Below are positions 27,805 to 35,847 of a DNA stretch of 64,000 nt, piece by piece. The notes beneath the pieces are model-generated. The model was given only the letters and a program-made list of their open reading frames with translations. It was not told the origin of the DNA and searched no databases. The translations under genes were made by a program, and so were the position numbers. Origin of the DNA: Geothrix edaphica (GTDB lineage Bacteria > Acidobacteriota > Holophagae > Holophagales > Holophagaceae); assembly GCF_030268045.1 (NCBI RefSeq), contig NZ_BSDC01000003.1, forward strand, positions 248,001 to 312,000, given 5' to 3'. Position 1 is the first letter of the stretch; every line of letters begins with the position of its first letter.

Positions 27805-28645
27805 GCCAGCGGGACAGCGGCGGTGCCAGCGCCATCCCCAGCCCCGCCAGCAGGAGGCCCGCGGCCACATCCGCCACGTAGTGGACGCCGATGTAGACGG
27901 TGGCGAACACGACGGCGGCGGCCCAGGCCCAGAGCAGCGGCGCCAGGCGGGGAAAGGGCCGCGTGGCCAGTATCGCGGGCAGCACGGACAGGGCGGTGTG
28001 CCCACTGGGGAAGGCATCCAGCGTGGTGGTTTCGGCGCCGTGGAGGAAGGCCCGGACCGCCTGGGAGACCGCGCCGCCGCCCAGCTGCGCAGCGGCCAGG
28101 GCCTCGGGCACCCGGGGCCCTTCCGCGGGCCACAGGAAGTAGCCCAGGAAGGACAGGTAGAACCCGAGGAGGATGGCGAACACCACCCGCTCGAAGAGCT
28201 CCGGCCCCCGCCGGACCCGCGCCAGCACGCCCACGGCGATGGGCAGCAGGTAGAAGCTCGCGTAGGCGAGGTAGACCAGATCCGTGACGGCCGCGGGCCG
28301 CCCGAAGGCGCCGTGCCAGGCCCGGGCGAGCGGGCCGAACCAGCGCCCATCGAAGGCGATCAGCGCCGCATCGCACCGGTGGGGGTTCACCGCCACCACC
28401 AGCGGCTGCAGGAGCAGGAACACGAGGAGCACCACCCCCACCGGGAGGAAGTCCCGCAGGAGCAGGAGCCCCTTCCCCCGGACCCGGCCCAGCCAAAGGA
28501 CCGCCAGGAGCAGCCCCGCGAAGACGGCGGCGCGCAGCGCCCAGCCTTCGGGCCGCGCCAGGAAGACGAGCGCCAGAAGCCCCGCCAGGACCAGCGCCGT
28601 CAGCCGCTCGGAGGGCCGCAGAGCCGCGATCGTCCCCCTGATCAT
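27788..28645 (-). CDS. PAP2-family membrane phosphatase
   Basis: A 285-residue protein with about six to seven helices. The phosphatase motifs are present near the C-terminus: FPSGHTALSV (catalytic His) and VYIGVHYVADVAAG (the His-Asp of the third motif); the first motif, around WPAEGPRVP, is weaker. This is the PAP2_3-like architecture of lipid phosphatases or phosphotransferases. The start overlaps the stop of the acyltransferase-like gene by 4 nt (ATGA), so both are translated together. A lipid-modification role is inferred from the coupling with an acyltransferase fold. The substrate is unknown. Confidence 0.82.
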   Translation of the reverse strand: MIRGTIAALRPSERLTALVLAGLLALVFLARPEGWALRAAVFAGLLLAVLWLGRVRGKGLLLLRDFLPVGVVLLVFLLLQPLVVAVNPHRCDAALIAFDGRWFGPLARAWHGAFGRPAAVTDLVYLAYASFYLLPIAVGVLARVRRGPELFERVVFAILLGFYLSFLGYFLWPAEGPRVPEALAAAQLGGGAVSQAVRAFLHGAETTTLDAFPSGHTALSVLPAILATRPFPRLAPLLWAWAAAVVFATVYIGVHYVADVAAGLLLAGLGMALAPPLSRWLSARG

Positions 28646-29520
28646 GATTCCCGCACGTCCGCCTCCACGCCCCGCCAGGCGGGCGTCCCCTCCGGCGGCC
28701 CCAGCCAGCGGCCCGGATTCTCCAGAATCTTCTGCACGAGCACCAGGGAGCGGGCGCAGGAGAAGGCATCGTCGATGCGCTCGTCGAAGGTCCAGCGCAC
28801 GGACAGGGCCTCCTCCACGGTCACGCCGTCCCGGGACGCGAAGGCGGCGCGCCGGGGGGAGGAGACCGCCCCGAAGATCGAGACCGTGCCGTATTCGTAG
28901 AGGTGGTGGTAGACATCGGACACGCCCACGGAACCGAGGTTGGCGAGGAAGATGCTCGCGTACATGGGATCGTCGCGGATCATGAAGCCCGGATAGAGGT
29001 TCCAGTGGTCCAGGCCTCGCGCCAGGGCCATCAGCAGGCGCACCAGGGGGCCGGGCAGCCGCATGACCAGGGCCACCTCCCGGTCCACAGCCCGCTCCGT
29101 CTCCCGCGCCTCGTCCACCTGGGTCGAGAGGCGCCGGGAGAAATCCTGGAAGCTCTCGCCCCCGACGGCCGCGAGCTTCACGGTGGCGTCCTCGCCCTCC
29201 TCCGTGAACTCCTTCTTGGCGACGAAGGAGAAGGACACACCGCGCCGCTGGTAGATCCGCCCCCCGGACACGAAGCGGTTCAGCCGCGGCCGGGCATCGA
29301 GGGTCACGGCCACGGCGTAGGCCACCAGGTGGAAGAGCGTGGCCCTGGGGTGGTGGGCGCGGTTGTAGGCCTTGAGCCACACCCGCGCAGCGGCCATGCG
29401 GTAGACGGATTCCTGGTAGACGCAGCTCTCGTTCCGGCCCCGCATGAGGTACGGCATGATGCGCCGCACCGGCGTCTCATCGCGGACCAGGTCGCCATCA
29501 GGACGGGAGAAGAGGGGCAT
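28642..29520 (-). CDS. Stand-alone E2/CAT-like acyltransferase-fold protein with altered active site
   Basis: A 292-residue protein resembling the catalytic domain of 2-oxo-acid dehydrogenase E2 and chloramphenicol acetyltransferase, without lipoyl or E1/E3-binding domains. LGSVGVSDVYHHLYEYGTVS and GVTVEEALSVRWTFDERIDD near residues 195-251 match the C-terminal region of those folds. The catalytic motif (D-H-R-x-x-D-G) reads D-E-R-I-D-D-A, at residues 246-252: His is replaced by Glu and Gly by Ala. Activity by the usual mechanism is therefore doubtful. The PAP2 gene is translationally coupled downstream. It is divergent from an outer-membrane barrel gene 113 bp away. Confidence 0.72.
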   Translation of the reverse strand: MPLFSRPDGDLVRDETPVRRIMPYLMRGRNESCVYQESVYRMAAARVWLKAYNRAHHPRATLFHLVAYAVAVTLDARPRLNRFVSGGRIYQRRGVSFSFVAKKEFTEEGEDATVKLAAVGGESFQDFSRRLSTQVDEARETERAVDREVALVMRLPGPLVRLLMALARGLDHWNLYPGFMIRDDPMYASIFLANLGSVGVSDVYHHLYEYGTVSIFGAVSSPRRAAFASRDGVTVEEALSVRWTFDERIDDAFSCARSLVLVQKILENPGRWLGPPEGTPAWRGVEADVRES

Positions 29521-29633
29521 GGACCAGGGTTGTCAGCTGGACCGGCGCTGTCAAGAACACCCGGATATCACCTTTTCGCATTGACACCCCTGGCCCGCAG
29601 GACTATCCCTGTGGCAATCCTTCCGGTGATGCC

Positions 29634-30386
29634 ATGACGACGCGCTCGGTCCGTCTCCAGCCATTCGCCTCCGGCCTGCTGGCCGCAGGCCTCCTCCTGG
29701 GGGGTGCCGCCGCCCGGGCCCAGGAGGTACCGAATCCCTGGACCATGACGGTCTATCTCCAGCAGAGCTGGCCCAAGCAGACGGAGACGAACCGCCAGAT
29801 CAAGGACATCAATGCCGCCCTGGGTTCGTCCTTCAAGACCTGGGACGACGTGGCGAACCTGAACCTCGGCCTCCAGGCCTACCGGGACCTGGACCCGCGC
29901 TGGAAGGTGGGCCTCGAGCTGGACTACTCCCGGGGGAAGATCGATGGCAAGGCCACGGTGGACACCCCCGCCGGCCCCGCCACCCTCGCCTTCGAGCAGA
30001 AGTACACGATCTACGCCGACCTCCTGGCCCTGGTCCAGTTCCGGCCCCTGGGGACGAGCCACCGCTGGACCCCCTTCCTCCAGGCGGGGCTCGGCCTGGC
30101 CTACGAGAAGGACCGGACCCTCCTGACCCTCCGCAACGACCTCCTCGACGAGACCCTGGTCCACGTGGACAACGACGGCTGGTTCCCCATGGCCACCGTC
30201 GGCGCTGGGGTGGATGTTTACTTCTCCGACCAGCGCACCTGGTACGCCGAGGCCGGCGTCAGCTACTCCTGGGCCCGCCTCAAGCACGATGTGCCGGCCA
30301 GCGGTTCCCTGGTCCCGCCCACGGTCACCGCCGACACCGATTCCACAGGACCCAACGTGTGGCTGGGCATCGGACGGCGGTTCTAG
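29634..30386 (+). CDS. Outer-membrane beta-barrel protein
   Basis: A 250-residue barrel with a signal peptide (residues 1-30, ending ARAQ) and alternating strands, ending GPNVWLGIGRRF with the terminal Phe used for barrel assembly. It resembles OmpW/OmpX-size eight-strand barrels, but I do not recognise a specific family. The second barrel gene starts 16 bp downstream with AGGAGG, so the two form an operon. Upstream is divergent from the acyltransferase-like gene. Confidence 0.75.
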   Translation: MTTRSVRLQPFASGLLAAGLLLGGAAARAQEVPNPWTMTVYLQQSWPKQTETNRQIKDINAALGSSFKTWDDVANLNLGLQAYRDLDPRWKVGLELDYSRGKIDGKATVDTPAGPATLAFEQKYTIYADLLALVQFRPLGTSHRWTPFLQAGLGLAYEKDRTLLTLRNDLLDETLVHVDNDGWFPMATVGAGVDVYFSDQRTWYAEAGVSYSWARLKHDVPASGSLVPPTVTADTDSTGPNVWLGIGRRF

Positions 30387-30402
30387 CTCGAGGAGGTGGC
30401 TG

Positions 30403-30942
30403 ATGGCCCGGCTCTCCCGCCTGCAGCCGGTGATGCTGCTCCTAGGGTCCGCCCTCCTCCAGGCGCAGGACTTCAGGGTGGGAGCGGGGGTGTTCCTCCT
30501 GGCCGATCAGGGCCAGGACTTCCAGGTCAGCTTCCGTCCAGCTTCGAGCCACTGGCAGTTCAGCTACCGCCACGTCCAGTGGCGGGACCACTTCAATGAT
30601 CCGTTCACCGGCCGCAGGCTGACGGAGACGACGGAGACGCGAACCGGCCCCCTCGTGGACTACCTCTTCAGCCCCCAGTCGCCGGGCAGCTGGTACCTCG
30701 GGGGCGCGGTGTTCCGCTGGTCCAAGCGGGAGGAATCCCTGCTGACCGGCGAGGTGGACCGGGTCACCACCACCGCGCCCTTCATCGGTGGGGGCTATAC
30801 CCGGACCCTGGGCCGGCACGTCTACTTCAACCTCGGCCTCTACCTCAGCCCCGGCACCCGGCTCTCCACCCGGACCAGCGTCAGCTCCGAGGACGACAGC
30901 GGCGCCTTCGACATCCAGATCCAGCTCGGGGCCCGGTTCTAG
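30403..30942 (+). CDS. Small outer-membrane beta-barrel protein
   Basis: A 179-residue protein with a signal peptide (residues 1-22, ending LLQAQ), strands with aromatic girdle residues and a C-terminal FDIQIQLGARF. Size fits an eight-strand barrel. AGGAGG lies 6 nt before the ATG. It is the second gene of the barrel pair. No named family is recognised. It ends 27 bp before the convergent esterase stop. Confidence 0.72.
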   Translation: MARLSRLQPVMLLLGSALLQAQDFRVGAGVFLLADQGQDFQVSFRPASSHWQFSYRHVQWRDHFNDPFTGRRLTETTETRTGPLVDYLFSPQSPGSWYLGGAVFRWSKREESLLTGEVDRVTTTAPFIGGGYTRTLGRHVYFNLGLYLSPGTRLSTRTSVSSEDDSGAFDIQIQLGARF

Positions 30943-30969
30943 CAGACTGATCCGATCGCGACGCCGCGA

Positions 30970-31665
30970 TCACGCCGCCCCGGAGAGCCCCCCGATCCAG
31001 GCCAGGACATCGGCCCGCATCTCGGGATTCAGGGTGTGGCCGGCGGGATAGACGCGGGTGACGTGGGGGATGCCCAGGTCATCCAGCAGACTGTCGGCCC
31101 GCTGGGCCCAGGCCAGGGGCAGGGTGCGATCCTGCTCGCCATGGCCGATGAAGCCGCGCAGGTGGGCGAGCCACTCGCGGCCGGCGACGCGGGGTTCGAG
31201 TTCCGGCAGGATGCGGCCCGAGAGGATGGCGAAGCCGCCCACGCGTTCGGGCGCGGTCAGGGCCACGCTGGCGCTCAGGATGCCGCCCTGGCTGAACCCG
31301 GCAAGGACCGTCCGCCGGGCTTCGATGCTGTACTGGGACTGCAGGTGGTCGACGAGGCGGATGAGCGCGTGGCGGCTGGCCTCGGCCTCATTTTCCTCGA
31401 TCTTCGGCCCCTCCGCCGTGAACGCCACGCGGAACCAGCCGAACTGCTGGGGACCGAGCTCAAGCCGGCTGCGGACGAGCACCACCAGGACACCCGGAGC
31501 CACGCCGGCCGCCAGCTCGGCCAGGTCTGTCTCCTGCCCGCCAACGCCGTGGAGAAGGACCACCAGCGCCCTGGGCTGGGTTGGGGGTGGCTGCATCACG
31601 CGGTAGGACAGGCCCGATGACGCGTCCTGCTGCAGGACGCCAGGGAATGGGGCCGGGGATGCCAT
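30970..31665 (-). CDS. Alpha/beta-hydrolase of carboxylesterase/phospholipase type
   Basis: A 231-residue serine hydrolase similar to YpfH-like carboxylesterases. The triad is complete: Ser125 (AGFSQGG), Asp179 (HGEQDRTLPL) and His210 (PAGHTLN), with the oxyanion-hole HGVGG at residue 39. The start at 31665 has GGAGG 6 nt upstream, better than 31701. It lies on the same strand as yceI, 95 bp downstream of it, so a shared transcript is possible. No signal peptide is seen. Confidence 0.87.
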   Translation of the reverse strand: MASPAPFPGVLQQDASSGLSYRVMQPPPTQPRALVVLLHGVGGQETDLAELAAGVAPGVLVVLVRSRLELGPQQFGWFRVAFTAEGPKIEENEAEASRHALIRLVDHLQSQYSIEARRTVLAGFSQGGILSASVALTAPERVGGFAILSGRILPELEPRVAGREWLAHLRGFIGHGEQDRTLPLAWAQRADSLLDDLGIPHVTRVYPAGHTLNPEMRADVLAWIGGLSGAA

Positions 31666-31760
31666 GGCAAGCCTCCAGGAAAGAAGGGCAGAAAGACCCA
31701 CCTCCAGCCGCTCCAGGGGAACGGCCGGAGGCGGATGGGTATGGCGTGATCGGAAGCGGC

Positions 31761-32354
31761 TTAATTCTTCGCGGCGGGGGCGACCTTGCCGGCCTCGGCG
31801 TTCAGGCTGACGGCCACGGTCTCGCCGATGACGCCGGGGAAGGTCTTGATGCCGAATTCGTTGCGGTTGAGGGTGAGGACGCCGTCGATGAAGCCCGCGA
31901 TCACGGTGCCGGGCGCCATGCCGGGCTGGGTCCCCGCGTTGGTGATGGGGAAGGTGATGCGCTTGGTCACGCCGTGCAGGGTGAAGTCGCCGGTGATCTC
32001 CAGCTTGCCCTTGGCCACTTCCTTCACGGCCGTGCTCTTGAAGGTGATGACGGGGAACTTGGCCACGTCGAAGAAGTCGGGGGACTTCAGGTGCTTGTCC
32101 CGGGCCTCGTTGTCGGTGGTGAGGCTGGTGGCGTCGATGGTGACGTCCACGCTGGACTTGCTCATGTCGGCGGTGTCCACCTTGATGAGCCCCTCGAACT
32201 TCGTGAAGCGGCCGCTGACCTTGGCCAGCAGGTGGCTGACCTTGAAGCTCACTTCGCTGTGGACGGGGTCGATCTTGTAGGTGTCCTCGCCGGCCAGGGC
32301 GGGCAGGGCCGCCAGGGCGAGGGACGCGAGCAGAGCACGGAAGGGGTGGCGCAT
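31761..32354 (-). CDS. YceI-family periplasmic protein
   Basis: A 197-residue protein with a signal peptide (residues 1-22, ending ALAGE) and the YceI lipocalin-like fold that binds polyisoprenoids: DTYKIDPVHSEVSFKVSHLLAKVSG, then SVDVTIDATSLTT, LKSPDFFDV, and GDFTLHGVTKRITFP. GGAGG is 4 nt before the ATG at 32354. Its upstream region holds a clear promoter overlapped by a palindrome. YceI proteins are often induced by acid, osmotic or oxidative conditions. Confidence 0.92.
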   Translation of the reverse strand: MRHPFRALLASLALAALPALAGEDTYKIDPVHSEVSFKVSHLLAKVSGRFTKFEGLIKVDTADMSKSSVDVTIDATSLTTDNEARDKHLKSPDFFDVAKFPVITFKSTAVKEVAKGKLEITGDFTLHGVTKRITFPITNAGTQPGMAPGTVIAGFIDGVLTLNRNEFGIKTFPGVIGETVAVSLNAEAGKVAPAAKN

Positions 32355-32391
32355 GGGACCTCCAGGGAATAGGTGTTTCACCATGTAATTC

Positions 32392-32422
32392 AGTCTAGGC
32401 TCTTCTTAGTGTGTTGCAACAC
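32392..32422 (-). promoter_or_regulatory. Promoter of yceI with overlapping 12-bp palindrome
   Basis: On the minus strand, TTGCAA (32419-32414), 16-bp spacer, TAGACT (32397-32392), putting the start about 30 nt before the ATG. The -35 lies inside the perfect palindrome GTGTTGCAACAC (32411-32422), a plausible operator. The surrounding 150 bp is far more A/T-rich than the rest of the window. Confidence 0.6.
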
Positions 32423-32502
32423 CTTTTTGGACTATTTTTGGCCGTTTCCATCTAACGCTGTTTATTCAGAACACATAAAAAATCAAGCACCGAACGCCGG
32501 GA

Positions 32503-34152
32503 TCAGCCTTCCCCCTTCACGCACAGGCAGGAGGTCTCCGCCTTCACCTCGGCGCGGGCCTGGGCCCGCTTGAGGGCGCCGGCGGCCCGGGCGGCTTCGG
32601 TCTTGCGGCCCTGGGCCTCCAGCGCCTTCTGCAGGCCGAGCAGGGACCAGTAGTTGGCGGGATAGGCCCTGAGATCCGCGCGATAGACGGCTTCGGCCTC
32701 CCTGGCCCGCTGGGCGGACAGCAGCACGGCCCCCAGCGCATGCCGCGCGGGGATGATGCAGGCGGGGGGCTCGTCGTACTTGAGGGCATCCTCCAGGCGG
32801 ACGGCCTCCGTCAGCTGCTGGATCGCCTCATCCACCCGCCCCTGGCCGAAGGCGATCTCGCCGGCAAGGAAGGCCCTGGAGACCTGCAGCACCTGGCGGG
32901 CGTTGTTGGAACCCCAGGTGTGGCTGTCGGGCACCTTGGGCAGTGCGGCCTCGAAGGCCGCCTGCTCCTTCAGGGCCTCCTCCCCCTTGCCGGTGGCGGC
33001 GAAGGCCGTGCCCCGCAGGGCATGCCAGCAGGCCTTGGCCAGCGGCAGCCGGGTGTCCGGCGCGGGCTCCGCCAGCAGCTCCTCCCACATCCCGAACCGC
33101 TTCAGCACGTCCCAGCGCCGGGTGGAGAAGGCCTCGGCAAAGGGCGCGTTCTCCACCACCCAGGCCAGGGGGAAGGCGCTCACCACGGCCTGGCTCTGGG
33201 CGAGGGCGACCTCCTTCCGGCCTTCCATGACCGCGGTGTAGGCCAGGAAATCCGCGTTGTGCACCATGTAGATCCCGTAGAAGCCGATCTCGGGCTGGCG
33301 GGCCCGGTAGCGGCCATCGGCCTCCATGGCCCGCTCGTTGGCCCGGGCCGCGCCGCTCCAGTCCCCGATGCGGGCATAGATGTGGCCCGGCATGTGGACC
33401 AGGTGGCCCGCATCGGGAGCCAGGCCGCGCAACCGGTCCGCCGCCGCCCTGCCCCGCTCGGGATGGGGAGAGCCTTCATAGGCGTGGGTGGTGAGGTGGA
33501 GGGCCAGCGGGTGGTTCGGGGCCAGGGCCAGGGCCCGGCGGAGGGAGGCGAGAATCTCCTTCGTGCCGGGCTGGGGCTCGCCGGCCCGGGTCCACTGGTC
33601 CCAGGGCCGGACATCCATCAGGGCCTCGGCGTAGAGCGCGGCCACGTCCGCATCCTTGGGGAAGCGGCCCGCCACCTCGCCCATGGCCTGGGCGTAGGCC
33701 GCGTCCAGGGCCTTCCGATCCGCGGGGTTGGGCAGCGCGTAGCGTGCACCGAGAGCGGCGATGAGGGCCTGCTCCACCGGGCTGGCGGAAGCGGCACGTT
33801 GCTGCGCGGCCCCGAGCGCCTCCCAGGCGGCCTTGGCCTGGGCCTCGTCCATGACGGGGTTGTTGATGTGGGGACCATTCACCAGGGCCAGGCCCCACCA
33901 GGCCATGGCGGAGGAGGGGTCCAGGCGGATCGCCTCATGGAAGGCCCGCGCGGCAGCCTCATGGTTGAAGGCGTAGGCCCAGATGAGCCCCTGGTCGAAG
34001 GCCGCCTGGGCCGCGGGAACCCGGGTGGAGATGCGCCGGTGGTGGGTGCCGAGGTCGAACGGCCTCCAGGGGGCCGCCTCCGCCGGGCCCGCGGGGGGTG
34101 CTCCCGCGAGCAGCGTGCAGGCGACAGCGAGCAGCGGGGAAAGGAGGCCCAT
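32503..34152 (-). CDS. Exported TPR-repeat protein
   Basis: A 549-residue protein with a signal peptide (residues about 1-24) and tetratricopeptide-like helical repeats, for example AAARAFHEAIRLDPSSAMAW near residue 70 and the C-terminal REAEAVYRADLRAYPANYWSL. The N-terminal segment HHRRISTRVPAAQAAFDQGLIWAYAFNHEAA and AWWGLALVNGPHIN match a family of exported TPR proteins of unknown function. It ends with a Cys-rich SCLCVKGEG. GAGGTGA precedes the start. Single gene; divergent from the DUF155 gene. Confidence 0.75.
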   Translation of the reverse strand: MGLLSPLLAVACTLLAGAPPAGPAEAAPWRPFDLGTHHRRISTRVPAAQAAFDQGLIWAYAFNHEAAARAFHEAIRLDPSSAMAWWGLALVNGPHINNPVMDEAQAKAAWEALGAAQQRAASASPVEQALIAALGARYALPNPADRKALDAAYAQAMGEVAGRFPKDADVAALYAEALMDVRPWDQWTRAGEPQPGTKEILASLRRALALAPNHPLALHLTTHAYEGSPHPERGRAAADRLRGLAPDAGHLVHMPGHIYARIGDWSGAARANERAMEADGRYRARQPEIGFYGIYMVHNADFLAYTAVMEGRKEVALAQSQAVVSAFPLAWVVENAPFAEAFSTRRWDVLKRFGMWEELLAEPAPDTRLPLAKACWHALRGTAFAATGKGEEALKEQAAFEAALPKVPDSHTWGSNNARQVLQVSRAFLAGEIAFGQGRVDEAIQQLTEAVRLEDALKYDEPPACIIPARHALGAVLLSAQRAREAEAVYRADLRAYPANYWSLLGLQKALEAQGRKTEAARAAGALKRAQARAEVKAETSCLCVKGEG

Positions 34153-34274
34153 GGGTCACCTCTTGGAGATGTCGGATCCGACTCTACTCCTCTGAGTCGA
34201 TAAAATGAATTGGAGTCTCAAATGCATTAAATTGCATGACCCCTGATGGAGCGCGGGTTCTCACGGGAGCTACA
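34153..34274. other. Divergent intergenic region, A/T-rich
   Basis: 122 bp between the TPR protein and the DUF155 protein. It includes the inverted repeat ATGCA-n6-TGCAT around 34222-34237. No clear promoter can be assigned on either strand. Confidence 0.4.
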
Positions 34275-35126
34275 TTGGAGGCCATGGATCCGGGCCGCCT
34301 GGCGCCTCCGCCCCCCCTCCGGCCCCTGGACGGGACCGCCACCGAGCTGTTCCTCCGGGCCGAATACTTCCTGGGCCAGATCGACTTCCGGGCCTTCTGC
34401 GCCCGTCATCCCCACTACCGGGTGCTGTCCACCAATCCCCTGGTGCTCGAACCCGAGGCCGGGGCCTGGGTCTACCTTTCGCGGTTCGGGGCCGTGGTGT
34501 TCTGGAATGCCCCTCCGGCGGTCGTGGAAGCGGTGCTCCACGATCTGGAGGACCTCCCGGGAACGGGCGCCCGGGCCGAGGGCGCCCGGGACGACCTGCG
34601 GGTCCACCTGCGCGCCGAGACGGATCGCGTGGACTTCTCCGAAGTCTGGCTGCGCGACCTCACCCTGGACAAGCTGAAGATCATCTCCCTGGCTCTGGCG
34701 CAGAGCGTCGCGCTGGATGAGGTGGAGGGGGAGGTGAGCCTGGCCATGGCCCGCTTCGGCCCCGTGGTGACGGCGCTGCGCGATGAGGGGCGGCTGTTGT
34801 TCGGGCAGAAGGATCTGCTGCGGACGGTGGGTTTCGCCATGGCGGTGCGGGCGGCGGTGCTGGACACCCTCACCCTCTTCGACGATCCGCCGGAGACCTG
34901 GGAGAGCGAGGCCCTGGCCCACCTCGACGGCGCCCTCTTCGATCAGTTCGACCTGGAGGAGCGGCTGTCCGCCGTGAACCAGAAGGTGGCCTACCTCCAG
35001 GATGCCGGCGCCACGGTGCTGGACGTGCTGGCCCACCGCAAGGACCAGCGGCTGGAGTGGATCATCATCATCCTCATCCTGGTGGAGGTGGTCCTGTTCA
35101 TCTGGAAGGAGTTCCCTCTGAAGTGA
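34275..35126 (+). CDS. DUF155 (RMD1/RMND1-type) family protein with C-terminal membrane helix
   Basis: A 283-residue protein with a soluble N-terminal domain (VYLSRFGAVVFWN, then the acidic SLALAQSVALDEVEGEV segment), a helical region and a C-terminal membrane helix (WIIIILILVEVVLFIW) followed by KEF, the layout of DUF155 proteins. Mitochondrial relatives (RMND1) support translation at the membrane; the bacterial function is unknown. Start choice: TTG 34275 has GGGAG 5 nt upstream; ATG 34284 has GGAGG only 2 nt away; ATG 34236 has no ribosome-binding site. Confidence 0.8.
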   Translation: MEAMDPGRLAPPPPLRPLDGTATELFLRAEYFLGQIDFRAFCARHPHYRVLSTNPLVLEPEAGAWVYLSRFGAVVFWNAPPAVVEAVLHDLEDLPGTGARAEGARDDLRVHLRAETDRVDFSEVWLRDLTLDKLKIISLALAQSVALDEVEGEVSLAMARFGPVVTALRDEGRLLFGQKDLLRTVGFAMAVRAAVLDTLTLFDDPPETWESEALAHLDGALFDQFDLEERLSAVNQKVAYLQDAGATVLDVLAHRKDQRLEWIIIILILVEVVLFIWKEFPLK

Positions 35127-35132
35127 ACGGAC

Positions 35133-35654
35133 TCAGACCTTCGGCGCCTCCAGCCCGAACGCCGCCCAGCCTTCCTTGGTGGGGCCATAGAGGCTGGGGA
35201 CATGCAGGCCCGCCTGCCGCATGAGGACGGTCATCTGGCCGCGGTGGTGGGTCTGGTGGTTCACGAGGACATAGAGCGCGAAGGCGCCGGTCCAGGTCTC
35301 GCCGTAGAGGGTGAAGTTCCGCCCCAGCTCGGTGTTGCTCCAGCTGCTGATGTGGTCCAGCAGGGACTCGCTGACCGCACGGTAGGCGGCGGCGGTCTCG
35401 GCCATGGTGGGCGGCGGCGGGGTGGCGATGAAGCCGTCGGGCCCCAGGCCCACAGGTCCCTTCACCCTCAGCCCCAGGTTCTGGGGCAGCTCCAGGATGG
35501 TCTCCACCAGGTGCCAGGCCATGCGCCGCAGGTCCCGGTGGTGCTCATCCACGGCCTGGTGGGCCGCCGCGTCGGGGATGGCCGCGAGGACCGCCAGGGT
35601 CTTCTCCGCCTCCTGCTGCCAGATGGTCTTGAAGTCATCCACGCGACGGAACAT
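35133..35654 (-). CDS. DinB-superfamily protein
   Basis: A 173-residue four-helix protein. The metal-site His residues are in RRMAWHLVETI near residue 50 and VNHQTHHRGQM near residue 135, the canonical DinB arrangement (H plus HxxxH). GGAGG is 5 nt before the ATG at 35654. It converges with the DUF155 gene (6 bp). Sequence shows little resemblance to the DinB protein at 11802. Confidence 0.85.
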   Translation of the reverse strand: MFRRVDDFKTIWQQEAEKTLAVLAAIPDAAAHQAVDEHHRDLRRMAWHLVETILELPQNLGLRVKGPVGLGPDGFIATPPPPTMAETAAAYRAVSESLLDHISSWSNTELGRNFTLYGETWTGAFALYVLVNHQTHHRGQMTVLMRQAGLHVPSLYGPTKEGWAAFGLEAPKV

Positions 35655-35847
35655 GCCAGCCTCCGGAAAGGTCCCCGGAAGCATAGCGCAACGACCTATG
35701 GGAGGGAGGGAAGAGCGTCTGGATCGGAGCGGAGCCCGAACCGAACTCAACCTTGCCGGCTGCAGACCGATAGCGAGTCGGTATCACACCTGGATTGCCA
35801 TCCTACACTTCCCCGTTTAGCCCAAGCATGTCCTCAAAGCAGAGCGT
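35655..35847. other. Divergent intergenic region before the GGDEF-EAL gene
   Basis: 193 bp. It contains ACCGA-n7-TCGGT (about 35777-35793), a small inverted repeat that could be an operator or hairpin. No confident promoter. Confidence 0.4.

Noticed and set aside
34236-34274. Start of the DUF155 gene at ATG 34236
   Set aside because: It has no ribosome-binding site; TTG 34275 has GGGAG at good distance.
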